A DNA stretch of 22,716 nt from 2-02-FULL-45-10 sp964478235 (GCA_964478235.1 CAYZGX010000011.1:1-22716), one strand, 5' to 3'; positions 1-7,233 are shown, numbered from the stretch's first letter. Notes: a model not told the origin generated them from the letters alone. Translations and numbers: made by a program.

Positions 1-206
1 GTGGTGGCAGCAGAAGTGATGGTGATACCACGTTCTTTTTCCTGTTCCATCCAGTCCATGGTTGCTTCACCTTCGTGCACTTCACCGATTTTGTGTTTTT
101 TACCGGTATAAAAAAGCACGCGTTCAGATGTGGTTGTTTTACCCGCATCGATGTGCGCCATGATACCGATATTACGTGTTTTATCTAATGGATATTCACG
201 AGGCAT
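1..206 (-). CDS. fusA: Elongation factor G, N-terminal part (cut by window edge)
   Basis: EF-G is the GTPase that drives tRNA-mRNA translocation on the ribosome. Only the first 68 codons lie in the window. The protein begins MPREYPLDKTRNIG and shows the G1 P-loop AHIDAGKTT (about residues 17-25) and the switch I motif RGITIT (about 59-64), both diagnostic of EF-G. It follows rpsG by 15 nt in the order rpsL-rpsG-fusA, the classical str operon, so it is probably transcribed from the promoter upstream of rpsL. The start is the first ATG before the conserved N-terminus. The upstream bases are T-rich with no Shine-Dalgarno sequence, and T precedes the ATG. Confidence 0.97.
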   Translation of the reverse strand, partial: MPREYPLDKTRNIGIMAHIDAGKTTTSERVLFYTGKKHKIGEVHEGEATMDWMEQEKERGITITSAAT

Positions 207-221
207 AAAAATAAGACAAGA

Positions 222-698
222 TTACTTAGCAAAACGTGCGAAGTGAGCAAAGGCTTTGTTAGCTTCAGCCATACGATGCATGTCGTCGCGTTTTTTCATC
301 GCGTCGCCGAGACCTTGGCTTGTTTCAAAGAGAATAGTCGCTAATTTTTCAGCCATTGGTTGGCCTTTTTTGTTGCGAGCAGCCTCAATCAACCAGCGGA
401 AAGCGAGCGCGTTTTGGCGGTCACCGCGAACTGGCATAGGCACTTGATAGTTAGCACCACCAACACGGCGGGAGCGAACTTCGAGTTGAGGAGAAATAGA
501 TTTGATAGCTTCTTCAAAGATTTTTACTGGATCTTTTTTGGAGAGTTCAGCAACTTTATCAAAAGCTTCGTAAACAATCGCTTGAGCGGTAGCTTTTTTA
601 CCACGGCGCATAACGTTGTTGATGAGTTTCGCGACGAGTACGTTGCCAAACTTAGGGTCTGGCTTGATATCGCGCTTTTTGGCAGGTTTACCACGCAT
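222..698 (-). CDS. rpsG: 30S ribosomal protein S7
   Basis: S7 nucleates assembly of the 30S head by binding the 3' major domain of 16S rRNA and lines the E site. At 158 aa it has the usual bacterial length. Family signatures are visible: DPKFGNVLVAKLINNVM near the N-terminus, RRGKKATAQ following it, and EVRSRRVGGANYQVPMPV in the centre. It lies 28 nt after rpsL and 15 nt before fusA, as in the str operon. In E. coli S7 represses its own operon by binding the rpsL-rpsG intergenic region. Here that spacer is only 28 nt and has no evident structure, so this form of control looks unlikely. No Shine-Dalgarno sequence is visible. Confidence 0.98.
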   Translation of the reverse strand: MRGKPAKKRDIKPDPKFGNVLVAKLINNVMRRGKKATAQAIVYEAFDKVAELSKKDPVKIFEEAIKSISPQLEVRSRRVGGANYQVPMPVRGDRQNALAFRWLIEAARNKKGQPMAEKLATILFETSQGLGDAMKKRDDMHRMAEANKAFAHFARFAK

Positions 699-726
699 AT
701 GTGTATAAAATATCAGTGATCAAGGA

Positions 727-1155
727 TTACTTTTTAGCTTCCTTTGGACGCTTGTTGCCGTAGAGCGAGCGACCGCGGCGGCGACTAGCAACACCTTGGG
801 TATCATAGATACCGCGAACGATGTGGTAGCGCACACCAGGAAGATCTTTCACACGACCACCGCGAATGAGCACGATAGAGTGCTCCTGGAGGTTGTGGCC
901 TTCACCAGGGATGTAGGCGATGACTTCCATACCATTACTCAAACGAACTTTAGCGACTTTACGCAAAGCGGAGTTAGGTTTCTTTGGAGTAGTTGTATAA
1001 ACTTTAGTACATACACCACGCTTAAAACTACTACCTTTTGGGTAAATAGTGGTGCGGCGGTGCAAGTTGTCGACGGTGAATTGAAGCGCAGGAGTCTTGG
1101 TCTTTCGAACCTTGGCCTGACGAGGCTTCTTGATAAGCTGACTTAGTGTTGGCAT
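727..1155 (-). CDS. rpsL: 30S ribosomal protein S12
   Basis: S12 sits at the decoding centre and monitors codon-anticodon pairing. The protein begins MPTLSQLIKKPR and contains TTPKKPNSALRKVAKVRL, the region of the streptomycin-linked lysine, then PGEGHNLQEHS and GGRVKDLPGVRYH, and ends with GVASRRRGRS plus a short basic tail. At 142 aa it is longer than the E. coli protein (124 aa). The extra residues lie between about 20 and 42 and resemble the insertion in Gram-positive S12 proteins. It is the first gene of the str operon, behind a consensus promoter and a leader of about 95 nt. No Shine-Dalgarno sequence precedes the start. Confidence 0.98.
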   Translation of the reverse strand: MPTLSQLIKKPRQAKVRKTKTPALQFTVDNLHRRTTIYPKGSSFKRGVCTKVYTTTPKKPNSALRKVAKVRLSNGMEVIAYIPGEGHNLQEHSIVLIRGGRVKDLPGVRYHIVRGIYDTQGVASRRRGRSLYGNKRPKEAKK

Positions 1156-1257
1156 AGTCTAACTTGTGAATAAGTAGATAGAAAATAAAAAAACTGAACG
1201 GAGATGCTCAGCCACGAGTTTTTGGGTCCGCTTAGATAGGCGGCGTTCTTGGGGGCT

Positions 1258-1286
1258 AGTATATAGGAAGACCCCAAAACTGTCAA
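1258..1286 (-). promoter_or_regulatory. Promoter of the str operon (rpsL-rpsG-fusA)
   Basis: On the minus strand TTGACA (1281-1286) and TATACT (1258-1263) are separated by exactly 17 bp. Transcription should start near 1251, leaving a leader of about 95 nt before rpsL. The leader could form CCGC/GCGG and a weak CTGAG/TTCAG hairpin (1194-1211) followed by seven U (1187-1193). Confidence 0.85.
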
Positions 1287-1300
1287 GATAGGGTTCTGCG

Positions 1301-1615
1301 CTAGCTTTTTCCTTTCTTTTTGGCAGAAAATTGAAGTATTTTTGCCCCATCGCTCCCAAAGGTGATGACCCCAGCCACACTATTCTCCGAAGCAACGTCA
1401 ATAACTAAAGAGCCACCTTCTTTGTGGATATGGGTTGGAGTAAGCATTTTGAGTGCTTTTTTACCGGTTGGCGATATAACAGCACATTCCAGCGGTGTCC
1501 CTGTTTTGAGCGCTTCAACCGCTTGCGCCTCCCCCCAGCTTGTTTCAATACTATAGGAGCGGATATCTTTATGCTCCACAGGTGGGGAAGGGTTTTCTGG
1601 AAATCGTCGTTTCAT
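1301..1615 (-). CDS. Hypothetical protein coupled to uvrD
   Basis: I do not recognise this 104-aa protein. It begins MKRRFPENPSPPVEHKD, has a mixed alpha/beta-looking core (ECAVISPTGKKALKML, then GGSLVIDVASENSVAGVITF) and a basic C-terminus (SAKKKGKS). The start at 1615 is chosen because it follows the uvrD stop by one base (TAATATG), which implies translational coupling. An upstream in-frame ATG at 1684 would overlap uvrD by about 70 bases and is less likely. It ends near the str promoter, and no clear terminator separates it from that operon. A role alongside the helicase is suggested by position only. Confidence 0.75.
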   Translation of the reverse strand: MKRRFPENPSPPVEHKDIRSYSIETSWGEAQAVEALKTGTPLECAVISPTGKKALKMLTPTHIHKEGGSLVIDVASENSVAGVITFGSDGAKILQFSAKKKGKS

Positions 1616-1616
1616 A

Positions 1617-3653
1617 TTATAAATCGCTAATATCTTTAAGAAAGCTTCCCGGGCGCGGTTTGGTACGTGGAGCTTCGTCTTCACTAATATATTCTACCGA
1701 TTCCCGCGGATCATTCAAGACGGTGGTGTTCATAAGAAGCGAATGGTCTTCAATGAGCTCGTAGTCAATATCGTCAATAAACACACTTGGGCCAGACAAA
1801 AAATCACCATATGACCCCCCGGCCATTGGATAGGTGAAATACAGAGTTTCTTTGGCGCGAGTGATAGCTACGTAAAACAAACGACGCTCTTCTTCGAGAC
1901 CGTTCTCCTCTTTGAGAGCGCGCTCACTCGGAAAAGCTCCGCTCGACAGATTAAGAATAAATACCGCTTGCCACTCAAGCCCTTTGGCCTGATGAATTGT
2001 GGAGAGAACAATTTTTCCTCCAGCTGGTGCCACTGCCCCACCTTCAGATTCCACTCCCCGGAACGATTCCTGCAATGTTGCGTCCGCCAAAAACTCTTCC
2101 AGATTGTCATACCGACCAGCAAAGACACCGAGTTGTTTAATATCATTAATTCGGTCGCGACTATCCACAAACTCGCCGTCTAAATAGTTTCGATAGGGCG
2201 ACTGAATAAGAGCTTCGATCATCGCTTCAGGCGAACGCACCACCGCTGATTGCATTGTTTCAAAAATACGCAGGAAATTATTCCAACCAGTGAGCGCTTT
2301 GGCGCCGAGCACCGCTCTCCCCGCCTCGGGAATGCCTTCGACATTTTTTTGTTCGCGAATATATTCAATCACTTTTTGTGCAGCCATCGGACCTATCCCT
2401 TCTTCATGGAGAAGTACCCGAAGCCAGGCGGCTGTATCCGCCAAGTTATTCATAAGTCGTAAATAGGCCAAAATATCTTTGATGTGTGAGCGTTCAAAAA
2501 AACGAACGCCACCACGGTAATCATAGGCAATACCACGACGCACCAGCTCAACTTCGAGCATCTGCGAATGGTGCGAAGCTCGAAATAGCACAGCAATCTC
2601 GGTGGTTGGAACACTACTCGCCAAGAGCTCTTCAATTTTCCCAGCCACAAAAGCACCCTCTGACTGTTGATCGAGCTGCGGAAATAATTTTGGCTTAACC
2701 CCTTCTTTGGTGGCGTGGAGCGTCTTTTTGTATTGCACTTTATTTTTGGCAATAATACTGTTAGCCACATCCAAAATCTCTCGACTCGATCGGTAATTGG
2801 TTTCTAATTTAAAAATTTTACTCCCCGGAAATTCGTTTGGAAATTGTAAAATATTTTGAATGTCGGCGGCACGGAAAGAGTAGATACTTTGAGCATCATC
2901 CCCCACCACCACGACATTATTGTGCACCATCGCCAAACGACGAATGATTGATGCTTGAATTTTGTTAGTGTCTTGATATTCATCAACTAAAACATATCGG
3001 AATTGTCCGGCATATTTTTGATGAATGCTTCCATCTTGAAGCAAGGTCAGAAGATTAACGAGCAAGTCGTCAAAATCCATAGCATTGGCTTCTTTTTTAC
3101 GAATCGCATACTCAGCGGCGATCTTTTTAATCTCTTCAGTAAACGGAAGCCATTGATAGAACTTGTCTTCCACCACTACTTCAACCGGCAACTCCGCGTT
3201 ACGCGCATAGCTAATAACACTCAAGACAGCCGAGCATGAGGGAAAACGTTTAGCGCCAGCACTGTCTGGTTTTACATTTTTGACACACAATTTTATGAGC
3301 GACTCACTATCATCACTATCAAGGACGGTGAAATTATTACCGTAGCCAAGGAGCGGAGCGTAGATACGCAAAATACGATAGCCAATATGATGGAAGGTGC
3401 CCGACCATGGCAATACACCACGGCTTCCGGCGAGCTCAGCGACACGACGACGCATTTCGTCAGCTGCTTTATTAGTAAAAGTAACCAACAAAATTTCTTC
3501 AGGTTTCACTCCTTGTTCCAAGAGGTGCGCAACGCGGTAGGTAATCGTGCGTGTTTTTCCCGACCCAGCGCCAGCCAGCACCAAACATGGCCCATCACCG
3601 TTTTGCACTACTGCTAATTGTTCTTCGTTTAATTCTTTAGCAAAATCAATCAT
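1617..3653 (-). CDS. UvrD/PcrA/Rep-type superfamily 1A DNA helicase
   Basis: This is a 3'-5' DNA helicase for repair and replication-fork maintenance. It is 678 aa, close to the usual 650-750. The SF1A motifs appear in order: Q-motif (NEEQLAVVQ, about 9-17), Walker A (LAGAGSGKT, 26-34), Walker B (VDEYQDTN, about 225), motif III (VGDDAQSIYSFRAA), motif IV (LETNYRSS), motif V (STIHQAKGLEWQAVF) and motif VI (LFYVAITRAKETL). The C-terminus lacks the long Tudor-like extension of E. coli UvrD, so PcrA-like is equally apt. It lies 5 nt after the upstream 242-aa gene and 1 nt before the 104-aa gene, so the three form an operon. A GGAAG sits about 14 nt before the start, too distant to be a convincing Shine-Dalgarno sequence. 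Confidence 0.95.
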   Translation of the reverse strand: MIDFAKELNEEQLAVVQNGDGPCLVLAGAGSGKTRTITYRVAHLLEQGVKPEEILLVTFTNKAADEMRRRVAELAGSRGVLPWSGTFHHIGYRILRIYAPLLGYGNNFTVLDSDDSESLIKLCVKNVKPDSAGAKRFPSCSAVLSVISYARNAELPVEVVVEDKFYQWLPFTEEIKKIAAEYAIRKKEANAMDFDDLLVNLLTLLQDGSIHQKYAGQFRYVLVDEYQDTNKIQASIIRRLAMVHNNVVVVGDDAQSIYSFRAADIQNILQFPNEFPGSKIFKLETNYRSSREILDVANSIIAKNKVQYKKTLHATKEGVKPKLFPQLDQQSEGAFVAGKIEELLASSVPTTEIAVLFRASHHSQMLEVELVRRGIAYDYRGGVRFFERSHIKDILAYLRLMNNLADTAAWLRVLLHEEGIGPMAAQKVIEYIREQKNVEGIPEAGRAVLGAKALTGWNNFLRIFETMQSAVVRSPEAMIEALIQSPYRNYLDGEFVDSRDRINDIKQLGVFAGRYDNLEEFLADATLQESFRGVESEGGAVAPAGGKIVLSTIHQAKGLEWQAVFILNLSSGAFPSERALKEENGLEEERRLFYVAITRAKETLYFTYPMAGGSYGDFLSGPSVFIDDIDYELIEDHSLLMNTTVLNDPRESVEYISEDEAPRTKPRPGSFLKDISDL

Positions 3654-3658
3654 AGCTA

Positions 3659-4387
3659 TTATTCTTCCTTAAGCTTCGGTTCCACAAAAGTCTCCTGCAT
3701 TTTTTTCCAAATAGACGCCGCTGTGCCAGTGAAGATATGTTCCGGCTTCATAATCCCCTCTTCAAAACCACCGCGACGAGCCTCGGGGTATACGTAGACA
3801 ATAAAATGAGCGTACGGGCCTTTGGCTTTGTCGGTATCTTCAATAAGTTTGTAGCGTTCTTCGAGCGCTTGGCTTTTGATAAGTCGGAGTAAACTTTTTA
3901 TTTTCTCTAATTTTTTACGAAGCTCGTCGAGTGAGCCTGATAAAATAATTTGCGAGATACGGCGACCGTCTTTGGATTCAATATAGAGATTGTATAATCG
4001 AGGTTTTTCTTTAACAATCTTGTACTGCTCGGTAAAGCCACACTCCGCGACTATCTCTTCTAATTTTTCCAAAGCGTTTTCTTTTTCATCAACTTTGGTA
4101 AGTGTGTTTATAAATTCGCGACCAGCTTTTTTCACTTCTGCTTCGGTTTTTTTCCAGGCGCCGGTCAAAAAATAACGGAGGCCACCGTCTGGTTTTGGCA
4201 TTACTTTTAAATAACCTTTTTCAAAAGCATCAATTGCATCATAATTGAATGAACTCGGGTTTACCCGGCCGTCCGGCAAGAACACATCGGACAAGTCGCC
4301 AAATGTTCGATCGGTCACTGATACCTCTCGAAAGGTCATTTCTTCAGGATTAGCCGAAACTTCGCCGTGTGATTTTAATTCAGACAT
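3659..4387 (-). CDS. Hypothetical protein, first gene of the uvrD operon
   Basis: I do not recognise this 242-aa protein. It is charged and largely soluble. A central region about 95-195 is rich in K, E and L and likely helical (for example KLEKIKSLLRLIKSQALEE). It is followed by a hydrophobic strand-like stretch (YAHFIVYVYPEARR). The start at 4387 (MSELKSHG) is preferred over an upstream in-frame ATG at 4420, because 4420 lies upstream of the likely transcription start near 4404. The promoter overlaps that of tgt on the other strand. Its gene is followed after 5 nt by uvrD. Its function cannot be stated from the sequence. Confidence 0.8.
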   Translation of the reverse strand: MSELKSHGEVSANPEEMTFREVSVTDRTFGDLSDVFLPDGRVNPSSFNYDAIDAFEKGYLKVMPKPDGGLRYFLTGAWKKTEAEVKKAGREFINTLTKVDEKENALEKLEEIVAECGFTEQYKIVKEKPRLYNLYIESKDGRRISQIILSGSLDELRKKLEKIKSLLRLIKSQALEERYKLIEDTDKAKGPYAHFIVYVYPEARRGGFEEGIMKPEHIFTGTAASIWKKMQETFVEPKLKEE

Positions 4388-4410
4388 AGAGGATAGATAA
4401 ATACGGCGGT

Positions 4411-4439
4411 AGTATAGCAACCCTTGCTAAGAGGGTCAA
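4411..4439 (-). promoter_or_regulatory. Promoter of the uvrD operon
   Basis: On the minus strand TTGACC (4434-4439) and TATACT (4411-4416) have a 17-bp spacer. The expected start near 4404 leaves a leader of about 17 nt. It overlaps the tgt promoter on the opposite strand. Confidence 0.8.
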
Positions 4440-4452
4440 AAGATGCTAGAAT
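4424..4452 (+). promoter_or_regulatory. Promoter of tgt, overlapping the divergent uvrD-operon promoter
   Basis: TTGCTA (4424-4429), a 17-bp spacer, and TAGAAT (4447-4452) preceded by TGC, which makes an extended -10. Transcription should start near 4459, only about 13 nt before the tgt ATG. Confidence 0.7.
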
Positions 4453-4471
4453 GGCGCGAATACTAAGTACT

Positions 4472-5641
4472 ATGTCGTTTTTCAAACTACTCAAAAAAGA
4501 CAGCAAAACCAACGCTCGCCTTGGTCAGATTACCACTGACCACGGTGTGATTGAGACGCCAATTTTTATGCCCGTTGGCACCCAAGCGACGGTGAAGACA
4601 CTCGACAGTGCAGATATTGAAGCGATTGGTTCGCAAATCATTCTTGGTAATAACTACCACCTTCATCTTCGCCCAGGTGAAGATCTTATCGCTGAAGCGG
4701 GCGGTCTCCATAAATTCATGAATTGGAACAAGCCGATTTTAACTGATAGTGGTGGTTTCCAGGTGTTTAGTTTGGGATTACAAAAAGAACAAAAAACATC
4801 TGGTGGAAAAAATGACAAACTAGTGACTATCACTGAAGACGGCGTTGCTTTCCGTAGCCATCTCGACGGCTCTAAGCATGTGTTTACTCCCGAATCCGCC
4901 ATTGAATGCGAACATAAAATTGGGGCTGATATTATTATGGCGTTTGATGAATGTACGCCAGATTCAGCTACCAAAGAATACACTCGGGAAGCTATGGAGC
5001 GCACCCATCGTTGGGCAAAACGAAGCTTAGAAGCCCACCAAAAAAATACTTCGTATCACGGTTATAAACAATTTTTATTTGGGATTATCCAGGGAGCCAA
5101 CCATAAAGAGATGCGCGAAGAATCCGCTCGCTTTATTTCAAGCTTACCATTTGACGGGATTGCGATTGGCGGTGAATCAATTGGTTACAATATGGAAGCG
5201 ACCGCCAACATTCTTGATTGGGTCTATCCGCTTATCCCTGAAGACAAGCCACATTACGCTATGGGTGTCGGCTTGAACCCGACTGATCTGCTTGTCGCTG
5301 TGGAACACGGTGTCGATATGTTTGATTGTGTCGCCCCGACTCGCTTGGCTCGTCATGGCATGCTCTTTTGTTTTGACCCAGCCAAAAACCATCGTTTAAA
5401 TATTAAAAATGCCACCTTTACTAAAGATTTCGGCCCGGTTGATCCATCTTGCGATTGTTCTACTTGTAAAAACTACACCCGAAGCTACCTACACCATCTC
5501 TTTGCAGCTGACGAAATGACGGCGATGCGCCTAGCCAGTATTCACAACTTGCGTTATCTTCTTAAACTTATGGAAGATGTTCGAGCGGCGATTAAAAATG
5601 ACACTTTTAGCGAATTAAAAGCTCGCTATATCCCCCGCTAA
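4472..5641 (+). CDS. tgt: tRNA-guanine transglycosylase
   Basis: This enzyme exchanges G34 of GUN-anticodon tRNAs for a 7-deazaguanine base in queuosine formation. It is 389 aa, full length. TDSGGFQ carries the general acid/base D92, and FDCVAPTR carries the nucleophile D285. The zinc site is C327, C329, C332 (CDCSTC) with H358 (SIHNL), spaced as in the Zymomonas enzyme. The base-specificity loop reads GGESIG (233-238) where typical bacterial enzymes have GGLAVG. The start at 4472 (MSFFKLL) is chosen because the promoter -10 box covers the upstream ATG at 4451. The leader is about 13 nt and has no Shine-Dalgarno sequence. No queuosine biosynthesis gene is nearby, so base salvage is plausible. 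Confidence 0.95.
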   Translation: MSFFKLLKKDSKTNARLGQITTDHGVIETPIFMPVGTQATVKTLDSADIEAIGSQIILGNNYHLHLRPGEDLIAEAGGLHKFMNWNKPILTDSGGFQVFSLGLQKEQKTSGGKNDKLVTITEDGVAFRSHLDGSKHVFTPESAIECEHKIGADIIMAFDECTPDSATKEYTREAMERTHRWAKRSLEAHQKNTSYHGYKQFLFGIIQGANHKEMREESARFISSLPFDGIAIGGESIGYNMEATANILDWVYPLIPEDKPHYAMGVGLNPTDLLVAVEHGVDMFDCVAPTRLARHGMLFCFDPAKNHRLNIKNATFTKDFGPVDPSCDCSTCKNYTRSYLHHLFAADEMTAMRLASIHNLRYLLKLMEDVRAAIKNDTFSELKARYIPR

Positions 5642-5659
5642 TTTGGCTAAGATACAACA

Positions 5660-5687
5660 AACCAACCTTGACAGGGTTGGTTTTTTT
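5660..5687 (+). terminator. Intrinsic terminator of tgt, loop contains a -35 box
   Basis: AACCAACC (5660-5667) pairs with GGTTGGTT (5675-5682), followed by a run of T to 5687. The loop region 5668-5674 starts with TTGACA, the -35 box of the next promoter. Confidence 0.9.
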
Positions 5688-5696
5688 GTATATACT
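5668..5696 (+). promoter_or_regulatory. Promoter of the 116-aa orphan, nested in the tgt terminator
   Basis: TTGACA (5668-5673), exactly 17 bp, then TATACT (5691-5696). Both hexamers are strong. The -35 is in the terminator loop and the U-tract forms part of the spacer. Transcription should start near 5703, about 24 nt before the GGAGG. Confidence 0.8.
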
Positions 5697-5726
5697 TGGG
5701 CGCGCTACACACCCTTTTTCTTCCCC

Positions 5727-5731
5727 GGAGG
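5727..5731 (+). promoter_or_regulatory. Ribosome binding site deciding the GTG start at 5737
   Basis: GGAGG with 5 nt spacing to GTG. This is one of only four clear Shine-Dalgarno sequences in the window. Confidence 0.75.
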
Positions 5732-5736
5732 ACCTC

Positions 5737-6087
5737 GTGTCTGAAGCAAAAAAATTTACACAAAAGCGCATTACCAAACGACCTGGAGTCTATGTCGAGA
5801 GCGATGGCAAAAAAATCGCCCTCAAAAAAGAATACCGACAAGCTCTGGTCGGCCTCACCTTCACCCCTGTTGGTCAGGAAAGGCAGGCGCTCAAACTTCC
5901 CACCTCGGCCAACTCAACACTGCCCTTCAAAACGGCTGGTTGGTATCATTTGCCGATAGCGGCCATCATGAACCACCTTGAAACGGTGGATCTGGAGGCC
6001 TACCGGGTTTGGCGAGCGCTGATCGCCAACTGTCCGAGCGATGGTTTTGCACTTGTGAGCCCGGATTTCTGCGAGGATGTTGTGTAA
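5737..6087 (+). CDS. Orphan protein with GTG start and strong Shine-Dalgarno
   Basis: I do not recognise this 116-aa protein. It starts SEAKKFTQKRITKRPG after the initiator, is basic at the N-terminus, and ends DFCEDVV with no membrane segment. The GTG at 5737 is chosen because GGAGG (5727-5731) lies 5 nt upstream, an arrangement seen in only three orphan genes here. The reading frame extends upstream to 5668, but that part lies in the promoter. C, not T, precedes the start codon. A 16-bp GC-rich hairpin follows the stop after 6 nt. Codon choice (GTG, CTG, CGG, GCG) seems GC-richer than in neighbours, by eye only. It could be acquired DNA or a separately controlled native gene. Confidence 0.75.
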   Translation: MSEAKKFTQKRITKRPGVYVESDGKKIALKKEYRQALVGLTFTPVGQERQALKLPTSANSTLPFKTAGWYHLPIAAIMNHLETVDLEAYRVWRALIANCPSDGFALVSPDFCEDVV

Positions 6088-6093
6088 TTTCCC

Positions 6094-6130
6094 GGTGGTG
6101 GCGCCCTCATATTTGAGCGGCGCCGCCACC
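6094..6130 (+). other. Long GC-rich hairpin after the 116-aa orphan, no U-tract
   Basis: 6094-6105 (GGTGGTGGCGCC) pairs with 6119-6130 (GGCGCCGCCACC) with one G-U wobble. After a bulged C at 6118, CTCA (6106-6109) pairs with TGAG (6114-6117) around a TATT loop. The total is 16 pairs. It is followed by C residues, not U, so it is not a standard intrinsic terminator. rlmH starts 15 nt later. Confidence 0.8.
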
Positions 6131-6145
6131 CCCCCTAACCTTACT

Positions 6146-6622
6146 ATGTTCAAACTCCATCTCATCGTTGTTGGAAAACTAAAAGACGATTACTGGAAAT
6201 CTGCTGAGGCTGAATATCTTAAACGTCTTCAACCATTTGCGACGATTGTTTTTCACGAATTAAAAGAAGAGTCTTTTACCGAAAAAGATCCGGTAGATTT
6301 TATTAAAGAAAAAGAAGCTAAAAAAATTTTAGAAGTGCTAGCAGAAATTAAACCATCCTTTACTATTGCTCTTGAAGAAAAAGGCGCCTCTTATACCTCG
6401 CCAGCGCTGGCGCAAAAACTCCAAATGTGGATTGAGGCCCATCACACTCTAGCTATTATTATTGGAGGCCCGCTTGGTCTACACGAAACAGTTCGCACCC
6501 AAACAAACACGATACTCTCCTTGTCCCCTCTCACCTTTACCCACCAAATGACCCGAGTTATTCTTTTGGAACAACTCTATCGTTCCATAATGATTACCGG
6601 CGGACGACGCTATCATTATTAA
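6146..6622 (+). CDS. rlmH: 23S rRNA (pseudouridine-1915-N3) methyltransferase
   Basis: RlmH is a SPOUT-fold methyltransferase that makes m3-pseudouridine at position 1915 in helix 69 of 23S rRNA, using SAM on assembled ribosomes. At 158 aa the length is typical (155-160). Signatures are LIVVGKLKDDYW at the N-terminus, LEEKG (76-80), the SAM-knot motif IIGGPLGL (105-112), and the C-terminal THQMTRVILLEQLYR with terminal YHY. The start at 6146 (MFKLHLIVVG) matches the family N-terminus; the frame extends upstream through the hairpin, which is rejected. No promoter is visible between the hairpin and the ATG, so it may be read through from the preceding orphan gene. No Shine-Dalgarno sequence is present. 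Confidence 0.95.
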   Translation: MFKLHLIVVGKLKDDYWKSAEAEYLKRLQPFATIVFHELKEESFTEKDPVDFIKEKEAKKILEVLAEIKPSFTIALEEKGASYTSPALAQKLQMWIEAHHTLAIIIGGPLGLHETVRTQTNTILSLSPLTFTHQMTRVILLEQLYRSIMITGGRRYHY

Positions 6623-6693
6623 AGTCTCTACGAGGTATTTTCACTCATTGGAATTACTTCGCGGGAACTTCAACCATCGCACTCATAAACATC

Positions 6694-6698
6694 GGAGG
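6694..6698 (+). promoter_or_regulatory. Ribosome binding site of the 161-aa orphan
   Basis: GGAGG, 6 nt before the ATG at 6705. It decides this start over the in-frame ATG at 6648. Confidence 0.75.
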
Positions 6699-6704
6699 TT
6701 AGTC

Positions 6705-7190
6705 ATGGATGATTTGGAAACGTACATTATTACGACCCCCACATATGAGAGTGATACGGTGACTGTGCGGGAAGAGCGGGTATACAAAACATTTTTACAG
6801 TTAGTGCCCGAACTTGCCTACACCATTCATATCGTTTTAGGAACCGGTGGTCGTCATTTTCAGATTATGCGAGCGATCGGTGTCTCGAGGCGAGTAGTGT
6901 TTCTCGACGGCGCTTTTGGCAACAACCGACCTAGCCGATCGGTGGTTATAAGTAAAACCCGTAAACAGCGTATCGGTGAAAAGATGGTGACCTTTCCGCC
7001 CCACACTCTGCTTATCACCGATACTAATGTCTTGTCAGTGGTGAACCACCCCGACCCCCAACCAGAAAGTCTCTACCGGTTCGTGGTGAAGCCCGACAGC
7101 AGCAAAGAAGGCGGTTTTAACGTCTACTTTGAAGCTAAAATCGAAAACGGCGTGCCTGTCGGCGACCATTATCTGCAAGCGAGGGCCTAA
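6705..7190 (+). CDS. Orphan protein with strong Shine-Dalgarno
   Basis: I do not recognise this 161-aa protein. It begins MDDLETYIITTPTYESDT, has alternating hydrophobic stretches suggesting a beta-rich fold (VVFLDGAFG, TLLITDTNVLSVV, FNVYFEAKIENG) and no membrane segment. GGAGG (6694-6698) lies 6 nt before the ATG, and C precedes the ATG, unlike almost all other genes here. The 82 nt upstream contain no convincing promoter, so it may be cotranscribed with rlmH. A CCCCCGA/TCGGGGG hairpin follows the stop. These features group it with the orphans at 5737 and 9528. The three proteins show no obvious similarity to one another. Confidence 0.75.
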   Translation: MDDLETYIITTPTYESDTVTVREERVYKTFLQLVPELAYTIHIVLGTGGRHFQIMRAIGVSRRVVFLDGAFGNNRPSRSVVISKTRKQRIGEKMVTFPPHTLLITDTNVLSVVNHPDPQPESLYRFVVKPDSSKEGGFNVYFEAKIENGVPVGDHYLQARA

Positions 7191-7211
7191 AACCCTCACC
7201 CCACCCCTACA

Positions 7212-7233
7212 CCCCCGACCACCATATCGGGGG
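7212..7233 (+). other. Hairpin after the 161-aa orphan, no U-tract
   Basis: CCCCCGA (7212-7218) pairs with TCGGGGG (7227-7233) around an 8-nt loop. The bases that follow (CGCACTATT) contain no U-tract. It resembles in placement the hairpins after the other two Shine-Dalgarno orphans. Confidence 0.7.

Noticed and set aside
1159..1401. 80-residue minus frame across the str promoter
   Set aside because: It spans the promoter and the start of the transcript and overlaps the 104-aa gene in another frame.
6623..6704. Possible promoter for the 161-aa orphan (TATTTT near 6636)
   Set aside because: No acceptable -35 lies 16-18 bp upstream, so read-through from rlmH is more likely.
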